Of a DNA stretch of 50,906 bases, positions 1 through 8,382 are shown piece after piece (positions within the stretch are counted from its first letter, which is position 1; every line of letters starts with the position of its first letter). The translations under genes were made by a program, and so were the position numbers. The DNA is from Halanaerobacter jeridensis. Lineage in GTDB: Bacteria > Bacillota > Halanaerobiia > Halobacteroidales > Halobacteroidaceae. Under the pieces are notes generated by a model, which did not search any database, was not told where the DNA came from, and saw only the letters and a list, made by a program, of their open reading frames with translations. The stretch covers positions 1 through 50,906 of the forward strand of contig NZ_JAFBDQ010000018.1 of the NCBI RefSeq assembly GCF_016908315.1, read 5' to 3'.

Positions 1-130
1 AAAATCTATAATTATTGCTTTGGGGATTGCTAGGTCAAATTAGTTTCCATTTTTTAACTTGTAAAACTTTTACTTGACATAAGACGTCTTATTAATTAAT
101 AATTTAAAATTGAAAATAAAAAATTCTCAA

Positions 131-1198
131 TTACCCATTATTATTAAAGTATTCTACATCTACATATGGTGAAGTCAATGCCCGCAACAAACATGGATAA
201 TTTAATTCAAACTCCAATATACTGCCCACTACAACATTTTCTCTCTCAGTGACATCAACAATTAAATGATCACTACTAGCCCCCTCAATGATAATTCCAT
301 CCTGAGAAGGAATTAGACCAGTAGGGTCTATATCTTGTTTTCCTACTGCTAAAATTGCTCGCTGACGTACACCTTTATCTATAATCTCTTTCTTTTCTCC
401 AAAAGCATTTTCTCCTTGTTGGCCCTTAGTTGAAGTTGGCTTCTGTCTCAATTCAATTATTTCTGCTTTTAATTTAACAGTATTAGTTATAGTTCCAGGG
501 AATGCATTACCACTTGGAACTTCTCGACCTAATAAAATAGTTTCTCCAATCCTTAGTTGATTGATTTGAGCCTGATAATTATCATCTAGCAATAATGGTA
601 AAGAACTACTATTACCACCTGAAATCATATCTAATGTTATATTTAACTCTTTCTCTACTTCATCCTTTAATCGGATTAATTCTTTCATTTTATCTTTACT
701 TGGTAGAATTCCCATAAAGCAAGCTAAATTAGTACCTAAACCAACTAATTTTATGTTAGATAAAGTTTCAATTTTTTTTACTATCTGCAGTACATTATTA
801 GGTAAAACCCCTTCCCGGCGGTCGCCTAAGTCAACCATCAAAATTATTTTATGTATTTGCTCTTTTTTTACAGCAGCTTGATTTAACTGCTTAATAACCT
901 CCAATTCAGAATTTAAACTAATATCAGCATAATCAATCACTTGCTCTACTTGACTAAGCATAGGACTTCTTAGTAACATTAATTCCGTATCTAAATCAGA
1001 TAACCTTTTTAAATTTTCAATCCGCGAATCAGCTAATCCTCTTACCCCAGCTTCAAGCATCTTCTTAGCTACTTCAGGGTCACCTTTAACCCCCTTAGTG
1101 ACACCCCAAACATTAATACCATTCCTCTTAGTTAACGAAACTATACGCTGGGCATTATCTTTTATTTTAGCTAAATTAATTTCTACTTTTGGATACAT
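131..1198 (-). CDS. Ornithine/alanine-type PLP-dependent amino acid racemase
   Basis: A 355-aa member of the alanine/ornithine racemase family, cytosolic PLP enzymes that interconvert L- and D-amino acids. The overall sequence is closest in my recall to clostridial ornithine racemase, which supplies D-ornithine for ornithine fermentation. Lys35, in a VTKG segment of the first barrel strand, is the expected Schiff-base lysine. MVDLGDRREG (121-130) and SGGNSSS (193-199) are typical barrel and phosphate-binding stretches. The ATG has GGAGG about 9 bases upstream. It is the last gene of the window, about 210 bp beyond rpsI and behind that gene's terminator, so it is not part of the ribosomal operon. 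The substrate (ornithine, alanine or another amino acid) cannot be fixed from sequence. Confidence 0.8.
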   Translation of the reverse strand: MYPKVEINLAKIKDNAQRIVSLTKRNGINVWGVTKGVKGDPEVAKKMLEAGVRGLADSRIENLKRLSDLDTELMLLRSPMLSQVEQVIDYADISLNSELEVIKQLNQAAVKKEQIHKIILMVDLGDRREGVLPNNVLQIVKKIETLSNIKLVGLGTNLACFMGILPSKDKMKELIRLKDEVEKELNITLDMISGGNSSSLPLLLDDNYQAQINQLRIGETILLGREVPSGNAFPGTITNTVKLKAEIIELRQKPTSTKGQQGENAFGEKKEIIDKGVRQRAILAVGKQDIDPTGLIPSQDGIIIEGASSDHLIVDVTERENVVVGSILEFELNYPCLLRALTSPYVDVEYFNNNG

Positions 1199-1219
1199 AA
1201 ACTAATCCTCCAATAAGAA

Positions 1220-1254
1220 TAGTAACAAGTAATCAGTAAAGAGTAATCAGTTAA
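1220..1254 (+). repeat. Five tandem heptads (NAGTNAN) upstream of the racemase
   Basis: Five contiguous 7-base units on the plus strand (TAGTAAC, AAGTAAT, CAGTAAA, GAGTAAT, CAGTTAA). This is antisense to the racemase gene, unlike the tracts at 7899-7933 and 40351-40419, which are in mRNA sense. Confidence 0.8.
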
Positions 1255-1277
1255 AATCAAGTCAAAAAACGAAAACT

Positions 1278-1346
1278 CTTCGTGTCGCCCTAGGCGCTGT
1301 GCTTAGAGCTTGTTAAGTGCGCAGTCTATATGCAGTTGTTTTTGTT
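1278..1346 (+). repeat. Dispersed intergenic repeat, copy near rpsI
   Basis: Plus-strand counterpart of 44368-44438. The 30-bp core (1317-1346) begins GTGCGCA and continues TCTATATGC. It also encodes the same short reading frame start (MRSLYAVVF here, MRNLYAVVF upstream of gltX), but neither frame continues into a recognisable protein. Confidence 0.7.
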
Positions 1347-1370
1347 TATTGCATACATACCAATAAGAAA

Positions 1371-1396
1371 AGGAAGAGTATAAAAATACCCTTCCT
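1371..1396 (-). terminator. Terminator after rpsI
   Basis: Read on the minus strand, two 11-base arms (AGGAAGGGTAT and ATACTCTTCCT) pair with one G-U pair around a TTTT loop, followed by TTCTTATT. It lies just downstream of the rpsI stop and closes the rplM-rpsI unit. Confidence 0.75.
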
Positions 1397-1411
1397 TGTG
1401 GAAATACTGCA

Positions 1412-1807
1412 TTATCTTTTAGAGAATTGTGGAGACTTACGTGCTTTTTTGTGTCCGTACTTTTTACGTTCTTTCATTCGTGGATCTCTAGTTAAGAATC
1501 CAGCCTTCTTAAGTACATCACGATGTCCTTGATCTACTTCTAATAAAGCACGAGAAATACCATGGCGAATAGCTTCAGCTTGTCCTGAAGTTCCTCCACC
1601 ATCAGCATTTACTATTACATCAAATTCACCAATAGTTTCAGTGATTTCTAACGGCTGCTTAACAACCATTTCTAAGCTATCTCGACCAAAATAATCGGAT
1701 AGTTCTTTATCGTTAACTACAATCTTACCGTCACCAGGCAACAATCTAACCCGTGCAGTTGAAGTCTTTCGTCTACCAGTTCCTAAATATTCAACTTCTG
1801 CTGCCAT
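1412..1807 (-). CDS. rpsI: 30S ribosomal protein S9
   Basis: S9, 131 aa, a normal length. The extended C-terminal tail ends in SKR, the basic end that reaches the P-site tRNA. The GTGRRKTS (about residues 9-16) and [15 protein letters not shown] (about 70-84) motifs are characteristic. It follows rplM by 19 bp, the usual L13-S9 pair, and shares the promoter upstream of rplM. A hairpin terminator follows directly. Confidence 0.97.
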   Translation of the reverse strand: MAAEVEYLGTGRRKTSTARVRLLPGDGKIVVNDKELSDYFGRDSLEMVVKQPLEITETIGEFDVIVNADGGGTSGQAEAIRHGISRALLEVDQGHRDVLKKAGFLTRDPRMKERKKYGHKKARKSPQFSKR

Positions 1808-1826
1808 TAAAACATCCTCCCTTCAT

Positions 1827-2267
1827 TTATAATTCCAATTCTTCAGGTTGCTGAGCTTCATGAGGATGCTCAGAACCACTGTATACTTTAAATTTCTTAA
1901 ACATCTTACGTCCTAACCTATTTTTAGGTAACATACCCTTTACAGCTAATTCAATAGCTTCTTCAGGTTTGTCTTCTAATAGTTCTCCATATGGTTTAGA
2001 CTTTAAACCACCTGGATATTCAGAATGTTCATACCGCATTTTATTTTGTAATTTGTTCCCACTTAAGTGAACTTTATCAGCATTAACAGCTACTACAAAA
2101 TCTCCTGTATCAACATGAGGAGTAAAAATAGGCTTATGCTTACCTCTTAAAATTTTAGCAATTTCTGAGGCAACTCGACCTAAAGTTTTTCCTGCAAGAT
2201 CAACAACATACCATTTACGATCAATTTCTTCTTCTTTAGCCATATAAGTACTCATGGTCTTACTCAT
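1827..2267 (-). CDS. rplM: 50S ribosomal protein L13
   Basis: L13, 146 aa, an early-assembling 23S rRNA-binding protein. The core [16 protein letters not shown] (about 19-34) and the [11 protein letters not shown] segment near 110 are diagnostic. Three ATGs lie in the first nine codons; the first is chosen because AGGAGG sits 8 bases before it. It has its own promoter and about 75 bases of leader. In most Firmicutes truA lies between ecfT and rplM; here it is absent and rplM follows ecfT directly. Confidence 0.96.
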   Translation of the reverse strand: MSKTMSTYMAKEEEIDRKWYVVDLAGKTLGRVASEIAKILRGKHKPIFTPHVDTGDFVVAVNADKVHLSGNKLQNKMRYEHSEYPGGLKSKPYGELLEDKPEEAIELAVKGMLPKNRLGRKMFKKFKVYSGSEHPHEAQQPEELEL

Positions 2268-2343
2268 GGACTTACCTCCTTACAAAAATTATATAATAAA
2301 TTTAACCGGGGCTAGCCAGCATAGAAAACAAACGTACAAATTA

Positions 2344-2372
2344 ATTTTATTATACCTCTCCAGTCCTGTCAA
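2344..2372 (-). promoter_or_regulatory. Sigma-A-type promoter of rplM-rpsI, with possible L13 leader
   Basis: TTGACA at 2367-2372 and TAAAAT at 2344-2349 with a 17-base spacer. The transcribed leader (about 2280-2340) contains the self-complementary GGCTAGCC within a GC-rich patch that stands out from its surroundings. Firmicutes often carry an autoregulatory L13 leader here, but I cannot match the structure with certainty. Confidence 0.75.
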
Positions 2373-2405
2373 GCAATTTTAAAAGTTAATTAAAATTACT
2401 ATAAC

Positions 2406-3200
2406 TTAAAACAAAATTCCTACTCCCACTAAATAAAGAAAACTAACTCCTAGTGCCCAATAATCTCTACCAACTAAGGTGAGAACATTCATGCGAGTCC
2501 GATTTTCTCCTCCACGGTAGCATCTCGATTCCATTGCTAAAGCCAATTCATCCGCCCTACGAAAAGCACTTACAAACAAAGGTACTAACAAAGGGATTAA
2601 ACTTTTAGCCTTTTTAATCAAACTGCCGCTTTGAAAATCCGCTCCTCTCGCCTGCTGAGCTTTCATTATTTTCTTTGCTTCTTCAAGCAAAGTAGGAATA
2701 AATCTTAAAGCAATTGTCATCATCATTGCTAATTCATGTGCTGGAACACCTATTCTTTTAAATGGATTTAACAGTCTCTCAATCCCATCTGTTAACTGCA
2801 ATGGAGAAGTAGTTAAAGTTAATAGAGAAGTATAGGACACTAAAAAAATCAAGCGCAAAGCCATAAATGAACCTAAAGTTAATCCCTCTTCTTCAATTCT
2901 TAAAAACTTCCACTGCCACAGCACTTCACCACCACGAGTCATAAATAAATGAATAAAAAAGGTAAATAAAATAATGAATAATAATGGTCGAATACTTTTG
3001 ATAATATAACCAGGCTTAATCTTAGATAGTAAAACAGTCACAAACAATAATCCAGCTAAAGCTAAATAACCTTTAAAGCTACCAATCAAAAATATAGTTA
3101 TTATGAAAAACATAATAACTAATATTTTAGTTCTAGGATCTAAATTATGAATAATCGAATCCTTTTCTATATATTCGCCGATTATAATATCATCTAACAT
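2406..3200 (-). CDS. ecfT: ECF transporter transmembrane component EcfT
   Basis: Membrane scaffold (264 aa) of a group II energy-coupling factor transporter, which links the two ATPases to interchangeable vitamin or metal-binding S components. Hydrophobic segments run from about residues 27-75 and 105-130, with another at the C-terminus. The two cytoplasmic coupling motifs are visible as QQARGADF (about 182) and ESRCYRGG (about 224). It starts 3 bp after ecfA2 and is translated with it. No S component is encoded in the window, as expected for a shared module. Confidence 0.93.
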   Translation of the reverse strand: MLDDIIIGEYIEKDSIIHNLDPRTKILVIMFFIITIFLIGSFKGYLALAGLLFVTVLLSKIKPGYIIKSIRPLLFIILFTFFIHLFMTRGGEVLWQWKFLRIEEEGLTLGSFMALRLIFLVSYTSLLTLTTSPLQLTDGIERLLNPFKRIGVPAHELAMMMTIALRFIPTLLEEAKKIMKAQQARGADFQSGSLIKKAKSLIPLLVPLFVSAFRRADELALAMESRCYRGGENRTRMNVLTLVGRDYWALGVSFLYLVGVGILF

Positions 3201-3203
3201 AAT

Positions 3204-4052
3204 TTAACCTCTCATTACTTTTAATAACTCATTTTTAGCCTGGTCAACTGTAAAAATATTGGTATCCACTTCAATTCCTCGGGCTCTAACTTTATGCAAT
3301 ACTTCAGTAATTTCTGGAACTCCTAAACCTATTTCTGTTAAATATTCATAATTAGAAAAAACTTCATCCGGTGTACCAGTTAAAGAAAGTTTGCCGTTAT
3401 CTAAAACGAAAACACGATCAGATAATCGAGCAATTTCTTCCATCCGGTGAGAAATTAAAATGATAGTTAGAGAAAATTTCTCTTGTAATTCCACAATCTC
3501 TTCAATTAACTGCTTCCGCATTTGAGGGTCCAAACCTGCAGTTGGTTCATCTAAAATTAAAATTTCAGGTTCCATTGCTAAAACTCCAGCAATAGCAACT
3601 CTTCGCTGTTGTCCACCTGATAATCTAAAAGGAGAACGATCTTTAAATTGATCATAATCTAAATTAACTAATTCCAAAGCATGTTGGACTCTTTTTTTTA
3701 TTTTCCCTTCCTTTAACCCTAAATTTTTAGGGCCAAAAGCAACATCTTTAAAGACTGTTTCTTCAAACAGTTGATGTTCAGGATACTGAAATACAAGTCC
3801 CACTTTTTGATGAATCTCTTTTAAACTTTCTGCTTCAGTTAAATCTAAACCACTAACTTTAACTTGACCACCTGTAGGTTCAACTAAACCATTTAAGGTC
3901 TGAACTAAAGTTGACTTACCTGATCCAGTGTGACCAATTAAACCAATAAACTCTCCTTCAGCTATCTCAAAACTAATATCTTTAATTGCATAATCCCCAG
4001 GATCTAAATCAGGACTATAACAGTGTTCTAAATCATTTACTTCAATCAACAT
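3204..4052 (-). CDS. ecfA2: ECF transporter ATPase EcfA2
   Basis: Second ABC ATPase (282 aa) of the energy-coupling factor. Walker A is GHTGSGKST (40-48), the signature is LSGGQQRR (about 145), and Walker B is ILILDEPTAGLDP, followed by an SHRMEE switch histidine. The C-terminal 60 residues form the ECF-specific dimerisation extension. Its start overlaps the end of ecfA1 by 7 bp, which suggests translational coupling. The order ecfA1-ecfA2-ecfT after rplQ is the standard Firmicute arrangement. Confidence 0.93.
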   Translation of the reverse strand: MLIEVNDLEHCYSPDLDPGDYAIKDISFEIAEGEFIGLIGHTGSGKSTLVQTLNGLVEPTGGQVKVSGLDLTEAESLKEIHQKVGLVFQYPEHQLFEETVFKDVAFGPKNLGLKEGKIKKRVQHALELVNLDYDQFKDRSPFRLSGGQQRRVAIAGVLAMEPEILILDEPTAGLDPQMRKQLIEEIVELQEKFSLTIILISHRMEEIARLSDRVFVLDNGKLSLTGTPDEVFSNYEYLTEIGLGVPEITEVLHKVRARGIEVDTNIFTVDQAKNELLKVMRG

Positions 4053-4864
4053 AATTCTTTCACCAACCTGTCTACCTCAAATGCTTCTTGCGAGATATCT
4101 ATACCTGCTTCTCTAAGTTTTACAGCTAGCTCTATAGTTTGAGGAACATCCAAATGATATTCATATAATTGCTCCAAATTAGAAAATAATTGAGCTGGAG
4201 TTCCTGTTAAAACAACTTTCCCTTCTTCCATTACTATTATTTTATCTGCCTTAATTACTTCATTCATAAAATGGGTAATATAAATCACTGTCATATTTAA
4301 ATCTTCATTTAATTGATGCACCGTAGATAAAACTTTCTTTCTTCCAACAGGATCTAACATAGCAGTAGGTTCATCTAAAACAAGGCAATCAGGTTTCATA
4401 GCTAAAATACCAGCAATTGCCACTCTTTGTTTCTGCCCCCCTGATAAATGGTGCGGAGCAGCTCTTTTATATTCTTCCATATCTACTATGGAAAGAGCGT
4501 TATCAACTCGTTGACGAATTTCTGACGAGTCTAGGCCTAAATTTTCAGGGCCAAATGCTACGTCTTCTTCTACTATATTAGCCACTAATTGATTATCAGG
4601 ATTTTGAAATACCATTCCTATTTTACGTCTGATATCCCAAATCTCATCTTCTTTAGTTGTTAGATGCCCTGCTACTTCAACTGAACCGCGACTTGGGGTT
4701 AGTAATCCATTTAACATTTTAGCTAAAGTGGATTTTCCCGAACCGTTATGACCTACTATTGCAACAAAATCACCAGACTCAATATCTAAATTAACATCTT
4801 CTAAAATCCAATCCTGTTCTGTTTCATATTTATGATATAAATCTCTAATTTTTATTAGCGGCAT
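4046..4864 (-). CDS. ecfA1: ECF transporter ATPase EcfA1
   Basis: First ABC ATPase (272 aa) of the ECF module. It energises uptake of vitamins or metals through EcfT and separate S components. Walker A is GHNGSGKST (38-46), the signature LSGGQKQR (about 143) and Walker B CLVLDEPTAMLDP, with switch histidine in ITHFM. It lies 108 bp downstream of rplQ, behind a long hairpin terminator, so its expression probably depends on readthrough from the alpha operon; I see no clear promoter in the gap. Confidence 0.93.
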   Translation of the reverse strand: MPLIKIRDLYHKYETEQDWILEDVNLDIESGDFVAIVGHNGSGKSTLAKMLNGLLTPSRGSVEVAGHLTTKEDEIWDIRRKIGMVFQNPDNQLVANIVEEDVAFGPENLGLDSSEIRQRVDNALSIVDMEEYKRAAPHHLSGGQKQRVAIAGILAMKPDCLVLDEPTAMLDPVGRKKVLSTVHQLNEDLNMTVIYITHFMNEVIKADKIIVMEEGKVVLTGTPAQLFSNLEQLYEYHLDVPQTIELAVKLREAGIDISQEAFEVDRLVKELC

Positions 4865-4883
4865 TTTCTCACCAACCTAATAC

Positions 4884-4944
4884 AAAAAACAGCCATATAT
4901 ACTAGACGATTTTCGTCTAGTATGAATTATTAACATGGCTGTTT
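4884..4944 (-). terminator. Two-tier hairpin terminator after rplQ
   Basis: An inner perfect 9-bp stem (ACTAGACGA with TCGTCTAGT, 3-base loop) is enclosed by an outer 10-bp stem (AAACAGCCAT with ATGGCTGTTT). On the minus strand it ends in TGTTTTTTG. It separates the ribosomal genes from the ECF genes. Confidence 0.8.
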
Positions 4945-4972
4945 GGAAAGTAAATAATTTTATTGTCTAAAA

Positions 4973-5314
4973 TTATTCAACTAATTCTAAAATTGCCATT
5001 GATGCTCCATCGCCTCTACGCTGTCCAGTTTTTAGAATTCTAGTATATCCACCTGGACGATCAGCAAATCTTGGGCCAAGATCATCAAACAATTTATCAA
5101 CTGCTTCAGAATCTTGTAATTTACTCATAACCTGACGACGAGCATGATCTGTTCCTTTTTTAGCTTTTGTGATTATTTTTTCAGCAATACTTCTAACCTC
5201 TTTAGCTTTAGGTTCAGTTGTTTCGACACTCTCATTCTTAAACAACTGAATAGCTAAATTAACAAATAATGCTTTTCGAGGTGCACTTTTTCTTCCTAAC
5301 TTTCTGTGGGCCAT
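4973..5314 (-). CDS. rplQ: 50S ribosomal protein L17
   Basis: L17, 113 aa, the bacterial short form. It starts [17 protein letters not shown] and ends in the conserved [17 protein letters not shown]. It is the last gene of the alpha operon, 31 bp after rpoA, with GGAGG before the ATG, and is followed by a strong hairpin terminator. Confidence 0.97.
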   Translation of the reverse strand: MAHRKLGRKSAPRKALFVNLAIQLFKNESVETTEPKAKEVRSIAEKIITKAKKGTDHARRQVMSKLQDSEAVDKLFDDLGPRFADRPGGYTRILKTGQRRGDGASMAILELVE

Positions 5315-5345
5315 GATTATCCCTCCTTTTACTCCAATATCTATT

Positions 5346-6293
5346 TTACAATTCAGGTTGTTTTAAAGTTAAATCTAATTCTGCTAATTTTGCTTTGATT
5401 TCTTGTAATGATTTCTTACCTAAATTCCTAATTTGCATTAACTCTTCTTCAGTAGTATTAACAAGCTCTTCTACTGTATCTAAGCCAGCTCTCTTCAGAC
5501 AATTAGAAGATCTAACAGATAAATCTAGTTCTTCAATTGTAGTATCTAAAATTTCGTTCTTTTCTTCTTCTTCTTTTTCAATCATGATATCTACTTCATT
5601 AATTTCTTCATTTAAGTTTAGGAATAAGTCTAAGTGTTCTTCTAACACTCTAGCAGCTAAACTGATAGAGTCTTCTGGAGTAATACTTCCATCAGTAGTA
5701 ACTTCAAGAGTTAACTTATCCAGATTACTTCTATTCCCAACTCTAGTATCTTCCACATCAAAATTAACTTTTTTCATAGGAGAAAAAGAAGAATCTATTG
5801 GAATTTCACCGATTACTCGTTCTTCTTCATCTTTATTTTCTTCAGCAACTACATAACCGCGCCCTTTTTCTACAGTAGCTTCTAAATGAAAGTCAGCTTC
5901 TTCAGATAAAGTAGCGATATGCAAATCAGGATTTAAAATATCTACATTACCACTCACAGTAAAGTCATCAGCAGTAACAGTCTGCTCGCCACTAACATCA
6001 ATCCGAATCTTTTGTGGCTCAGATTCTTCCTCCATTTTAATAATCAAATCTTTTAAATTTAAGATTATATCAGCTACATCCTCTACAACACCTGGGATAG
6101 TATCAAACTCATGCTTAACACCATCAATTTTAACAGCAGTTACCGCTGCACCAGGTAAGGAGGATAACATAATTCGGCGCAAAGAATTACCTATTGTCGT
6201 TCCATATCCTCGTTCTAGTGGACTAATTACAAATTTACCATAAGTGTCATTTGATTCAATACGCTCAATTTGAGGCTTTTCAATCTCTATCAT
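5346..6293 (-). CDS. rpoA: DNA-directed RNA polymerase subunit alpha
   Basis: Alpha subunit, 315 aa. The N-terminal domain (about 1-230) dimerises and carries the motifs [17 protein letters not shown] (about 29-45) and [12 protein letters not shown]. The C-terminal domain (about 247-310), which binds UP elements and activators, shows the helix-hairpin-helix [16 protein letters not shown]. The linker (about 233-247) is very acidic, and the protein as a whole is Glu/Asp rich. It lies between rpsD and rplQ as in most bacteria. Confidence 0.98.
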   Translation of the reverse strand: MIEIEKPQIERIESNDTYGKFVISPLERGYGTTIGNSLRRIMLSSLPGAAVTAVKIDGVKHEFDTIPGVVEDVADIILNLKDLIIKMEEESEPQKIRIDVSGEQTVTADDFTVSGNVDILNPDLHIATLSEEADFHLEATVEKGRGYVVAEENKDEEERVIGEIPIDSSFSPMKKVNFDVEDTRVGNRSNLDKLTLEVTTDGSITPEDSISLAARVLEEHLDLFLNLNEEINEVDIMIEKEEEEKNEILDTTIEELDLSVRSSNCLKRAGLDTVEELVNTTEEELMQIRNLGKKSLQEIKAKLAELDLTLKQPEL

Positions 6294-6365
6294 ATAATTT
6301 TAGTCCTCCTTTTAATGAGGCAAATTTAAACAAACTACTTGTAAATAATTTAACCCCTAACAATA

Positions 6366-6995
6366 TTATCTAGAATAGAACTCTACAATTAACTGTTCTT
6401 GGATTGGAAGATCAATATCTTCTCGCACAGGCTCACCAAGCATTTTTCCTTCTAATTGATTAAGATCAGATTCTAACCAAGAAGGTACTTCTTGAACTTC
6501 ATTAAATTCAGTTATTTCTTCCATCCGCTTCATATCTTTACTGCTATCTTTAACTTCAATCTTATCGCCAACTTCTACTTGATAAGATGGAATATCAACT
6601 CTACGATCATTAACCTGAATATGTCCGTGTCTTACAAGTTGTCGTGCTTCATTTCTAGATGTAGCAAAACCTAGTCTATACACAACATTATCTAATCTAC
6701 TTTCTAGAATTTGTAAGAACTTTTCACCAGTAACACTTGGCTGATGTTCAGCTTTTTCAAAATACTTTCTAAATTGACTTTCTAGTACACCATAAATTCT
6801 CTTAACTTTCTGCTTTTCTCTTAACTGTACTCCAAATTCAGATAACTTTCTTCGTCTACCCTGCCCATGATCTCCTGGAGCATACGGACGACGTTCCATA
6901 GCACATTTATCAGTATAACATCTTTCGCCTTTTAAAAACAACTTTTCTCCTTCTCGTCGACATAATCGACAAACAGGTCCGTTATATCTTGCCAT
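6366..6995 (-). CDS. rpsD: 30S ribosomal protein S4
   Basis: S4, 209 aa, a primary 16S rRNA-binding protein and often the translational repressor of the alpha operon. The N-terminal [18 protein letters not shown] keeps a four-cysteine zinc pattern (C9, C12, C26, C31). The S4 RNA-binding domain lies at about 99-160 ([20 protein letters not shown]). Placed between rpsK and rpoA. Confidence 0.97.
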   Translation of the reverse strand: MARYNGPVCRLCRREGEKLFLKGERCYTDKCAMERRPYAPGDHGQGRRRKLSEFGVQLREKQKVKRIYGVLESQFRKYFEKAEHQPSVTGEKFLQILESRLDNVVYRLGFATSRNEARQLVRHGHIQVNDRRVDIPSYQVEVGDKIEVKDSSKDMKRMEEITEFNEVQEVPSWLESDLNQLEGKMLGEPVREDIDLPIQEQLIVEFYSR

Positions 6996-7039
6996 ATCTT
7001 AATTTACACCTCCATAAAGTGATTAAAACAAATTACTTA

Positions 7040-7411
7040 TTATACTCTCCGACGCTTAGGTGGACGACAACCATTATGTGGAATAGGAGTTACATCTTGA
7101 ATAGATGCTACTTCCAATCCAGCTGCCTGTAAAGCTCGAATAGCTGCTTCTCGTCCAGACCCTGGTCCTTTAACGAAAACTTCAACTTCTTTCAAACCAT
7201 AATTCATTGCTGTTTCAGCTGCATCATCAGCAGCAACCTGAGCAGCATAAGGAGTTCCTTTTCTAGAACCTTTAAAACCTAACTTCCCTGCGCTAGCCCA
7301 AGAAATAGTATTTCCTTTTCTATCTGTTAAAGTAACAATTGTATTATTAAAAGTAGACTTAATATGCGCTTGACCATTTTGTACTTTTAATTTTTTCTTC
7401 TTTTTTGCCAT
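7040..7411 (-). CDS. rpsK: 30S ribosomal protein S11
   Basis: S11, 123 aa, a platform protein of the small subunit. It carries the diagnostic [15 protein letters not shown] and the C-terminal [15 protein letters not shown]. The N-terminus has a run of five lysines (residues 3-7). GGAGGGTC precedes the ATG. It lies 27 bp after rpsM in the standard rpsM-rpsK-rpsD order. Confidence 0.97.
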   Translation of the reverse strand: MAKKKKKLKVQNGQAHIKSTFNNTIVTLTDRKGNTISWASAGKLGFKGSRKGTPYAAQVAADDAAETAMNYGLKEVEVFVKGPGSGREAAIRALQAAGLEVASIQDVTPIPHNGCRPPKRRRV

Positions 7412-7438
7412 AATGACCCTCCTTTATTCACTAAATAT

Positions 7439-7798
7439 TTACTGACCAACAGTACTCTTAGGTCCTTTTCGAGTTCGAGCATTACTTTGAGTTCTCTGAC
7501 CTCTTACAGGTAACCCTTTCTTATGCCGTTTCCCTCTATAACATCCAATATCTTTTAGACGCTTAATATTAGCTTGAACTTCCCGTCTTAATTCACCTTC
7601 AACAAGATAATTTTCATCAATAATATTACGTAATTCAGCTATTTCGCCTTCAGTCAAATCTTTAATTCTTGTACTTTTATCAATTCCAATTTCTTCTACA
7701 ATATCCTCAGCAGAAGAACGACCGATACCATAGATATAAGTCAATCCAATTGCAACCTTTTTATTTTTAGGTAAATCTACACCCTCAATACGTGCCAT
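7439..7798 (-). CDS. rpsM: 30S ribosomal protein S13
   Basis: S13, 119 aa, of the small-subunit head; it contacts S19 and tRNA. It shows [10 protein letters not shown], the helix-hairpin-helix [14 protein letters not shown], and the basic C-terminal tail [16 protein letters not shown]. The ATG at 7798 is chosen because GGAGG lies 8 bases upstream; an in-frame GTG three codons earlier overlaps that ribosome-binding site. The 138-bp gap before it carries repeat tracts that could form a long RNA hairpin. Confidence 0.96.
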   Translation of the reverse strand: MARIEGVDLPKNKKVAIGLTYIYGIGRSSAEDIVEEIGIDKSTRIKDLTEGEIAELRNIIDENYLVEGELRREVQANIKRLKDIGCYRGKRHKKGLPVRGQRTQSNARTRKGPKSTVGQ

Positions 7799-7898
7799 TA
7801 AATACACCTCCTAATAGTTTACAGTTTAAAATTTAAAGTTGAGAGTTTAAAAATAAAGAATAAGCAAAATACTATTAAATTCAAAATTGCTTTTGATT

Positions 7899-7933
7899 TT
7901 AACTATTCACTCTTAACTCTTAACTATCAACTG
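7899..7933 (-). repeat. Five tandem heptads (NAGTNNA) between rpmJ and rpsM
   Basis: Read on the minus strand, which is the mRNA sense here, five contiguous 7-base units each begin with CAG, TAG or GAG (CAGTTGA, TAGTTAA, GAGTTAA, GAGTGAA, TAGTTAA). Further downstream in the same gap (about 7815-7850) is sequence complementary to part of this tract, so the interval could fold into a long AT-rich hairpin before rpsM. Confidence 0.8.
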
Positions 7934-7936
7934 TAT

Positions 7937-8050
7937 TTATCCTTGTCGTTGTTTATGCTTTGGGTTTTCACAGATAACATAAACTTTTCCTTTCCGACGC
8001 ACAACCTTACATTTATCACAAATCGGCTTTACAGATGGTCGAACTTTCAT
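7937..8050 (-). CDS. rpmJ: 50S ribosomal protein L36
   Basis: L36, 37 aa. It begins [17 protein letters not shown] and ends [10 protein letters not shown]. The zinc ligands are C11, C14, C27 and H32, so this is the zinc-binding type. GGAGGG precedes the ATG. Standard position between infA and rpsM. Confidence 0.96.
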   Translation of the reverse strand: MKVRPSVKPICDKCKVVRRKGKVYVICENPKHKQRQG

Positions 8051-8076
8051 ATTAACCCTCCTTTGTATTGTTACAT

Positions 8077-8298
8077 TTAGGAATCATGACGATAGGTGAT
8101 TCGACCACGACTCAAATCATAGGGAGACATTTCTACTGTTACTTTATCTCCCGGTAAAATTTTAATAAAGTTCATTCTCATCTTGCCAGAAACATGTGCT
8201 AATACTTCATGACCGTTTTCTAACTCAACTTGAAATTTGGCATTAGGCAAAGTCTCGACAACAGTTCCTTCCGCTTCAATAGGCTCTTCTTTTGCCAT
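8077..8298 (-). CDS. infA: Translation initiation factor IF-1
   Basis: IF-1, 73 aa, an OB-fold protein that blocks the ribosomal A site during initiation. It shows [20 protein letters not shown] and [24 protein letters not shown] lies about 11 bases before the ATG. In most Firmicutes map (methionine aminopeptidase) precedes infA; here infA follows adk directly, with a plausible promoter in the gap. Confidence 0.97.
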   Translation of the reverse strand: MAKEEPIEAEGTVVETLPNAKFQVELENGHEVLAHVSGKMRMNFIKILPGDKVTVEMSPYDLSRGRITYRHDS

Positions 8299-8352
8299 AA
8301 GTTTATTTCAACCTCCTTTAAAAGGTTAGAAATTTCGACACCTCAATATATC

Positions 8353-8382
8353 ATTTTATCACAAATAATATATTTTATGCAA
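8353..8382 (-). promoter_or_regulatory. Possible promoter of infA-rpmJ
   Basis: TTGCAT at 8377-8382, an 18-base spacer, and TAAAAT at 8353-8358, directly after the adk stop codon. The -35 box is imperfect, so this is a moderate call. Confidence 0.5.

Noticed and set aside
74-102. TTGACA with an AT-rich -10 on the plus strand near the left edge
   Set aside because: The -10 match is poor (TAATAA) and it would only transcribe antisense to the racemase; noted as palindromes, not called as a promoter.
1220-1254. CRISPR array interpretation of the short tandem repeats
   Set aside because: Units are 7-8 bases with no spacers and no cas genes nearby.
1317-1532. Plus-strand frame beginning MRSLYAVVF
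   Set aside because: Its start lies in a dispersed repeat and its remainder is antisense to rpsI and its terminator; no RBS. Kept only as a repeat.
5395-5856. 153-codon plus-strand frame opposite rpoA
   Set aside because: It is a Ser-rich mirror of the Glu/Asp-rich rpoA coding strand, with no homology or ribosome-binding site; rpoA is unmistakable.
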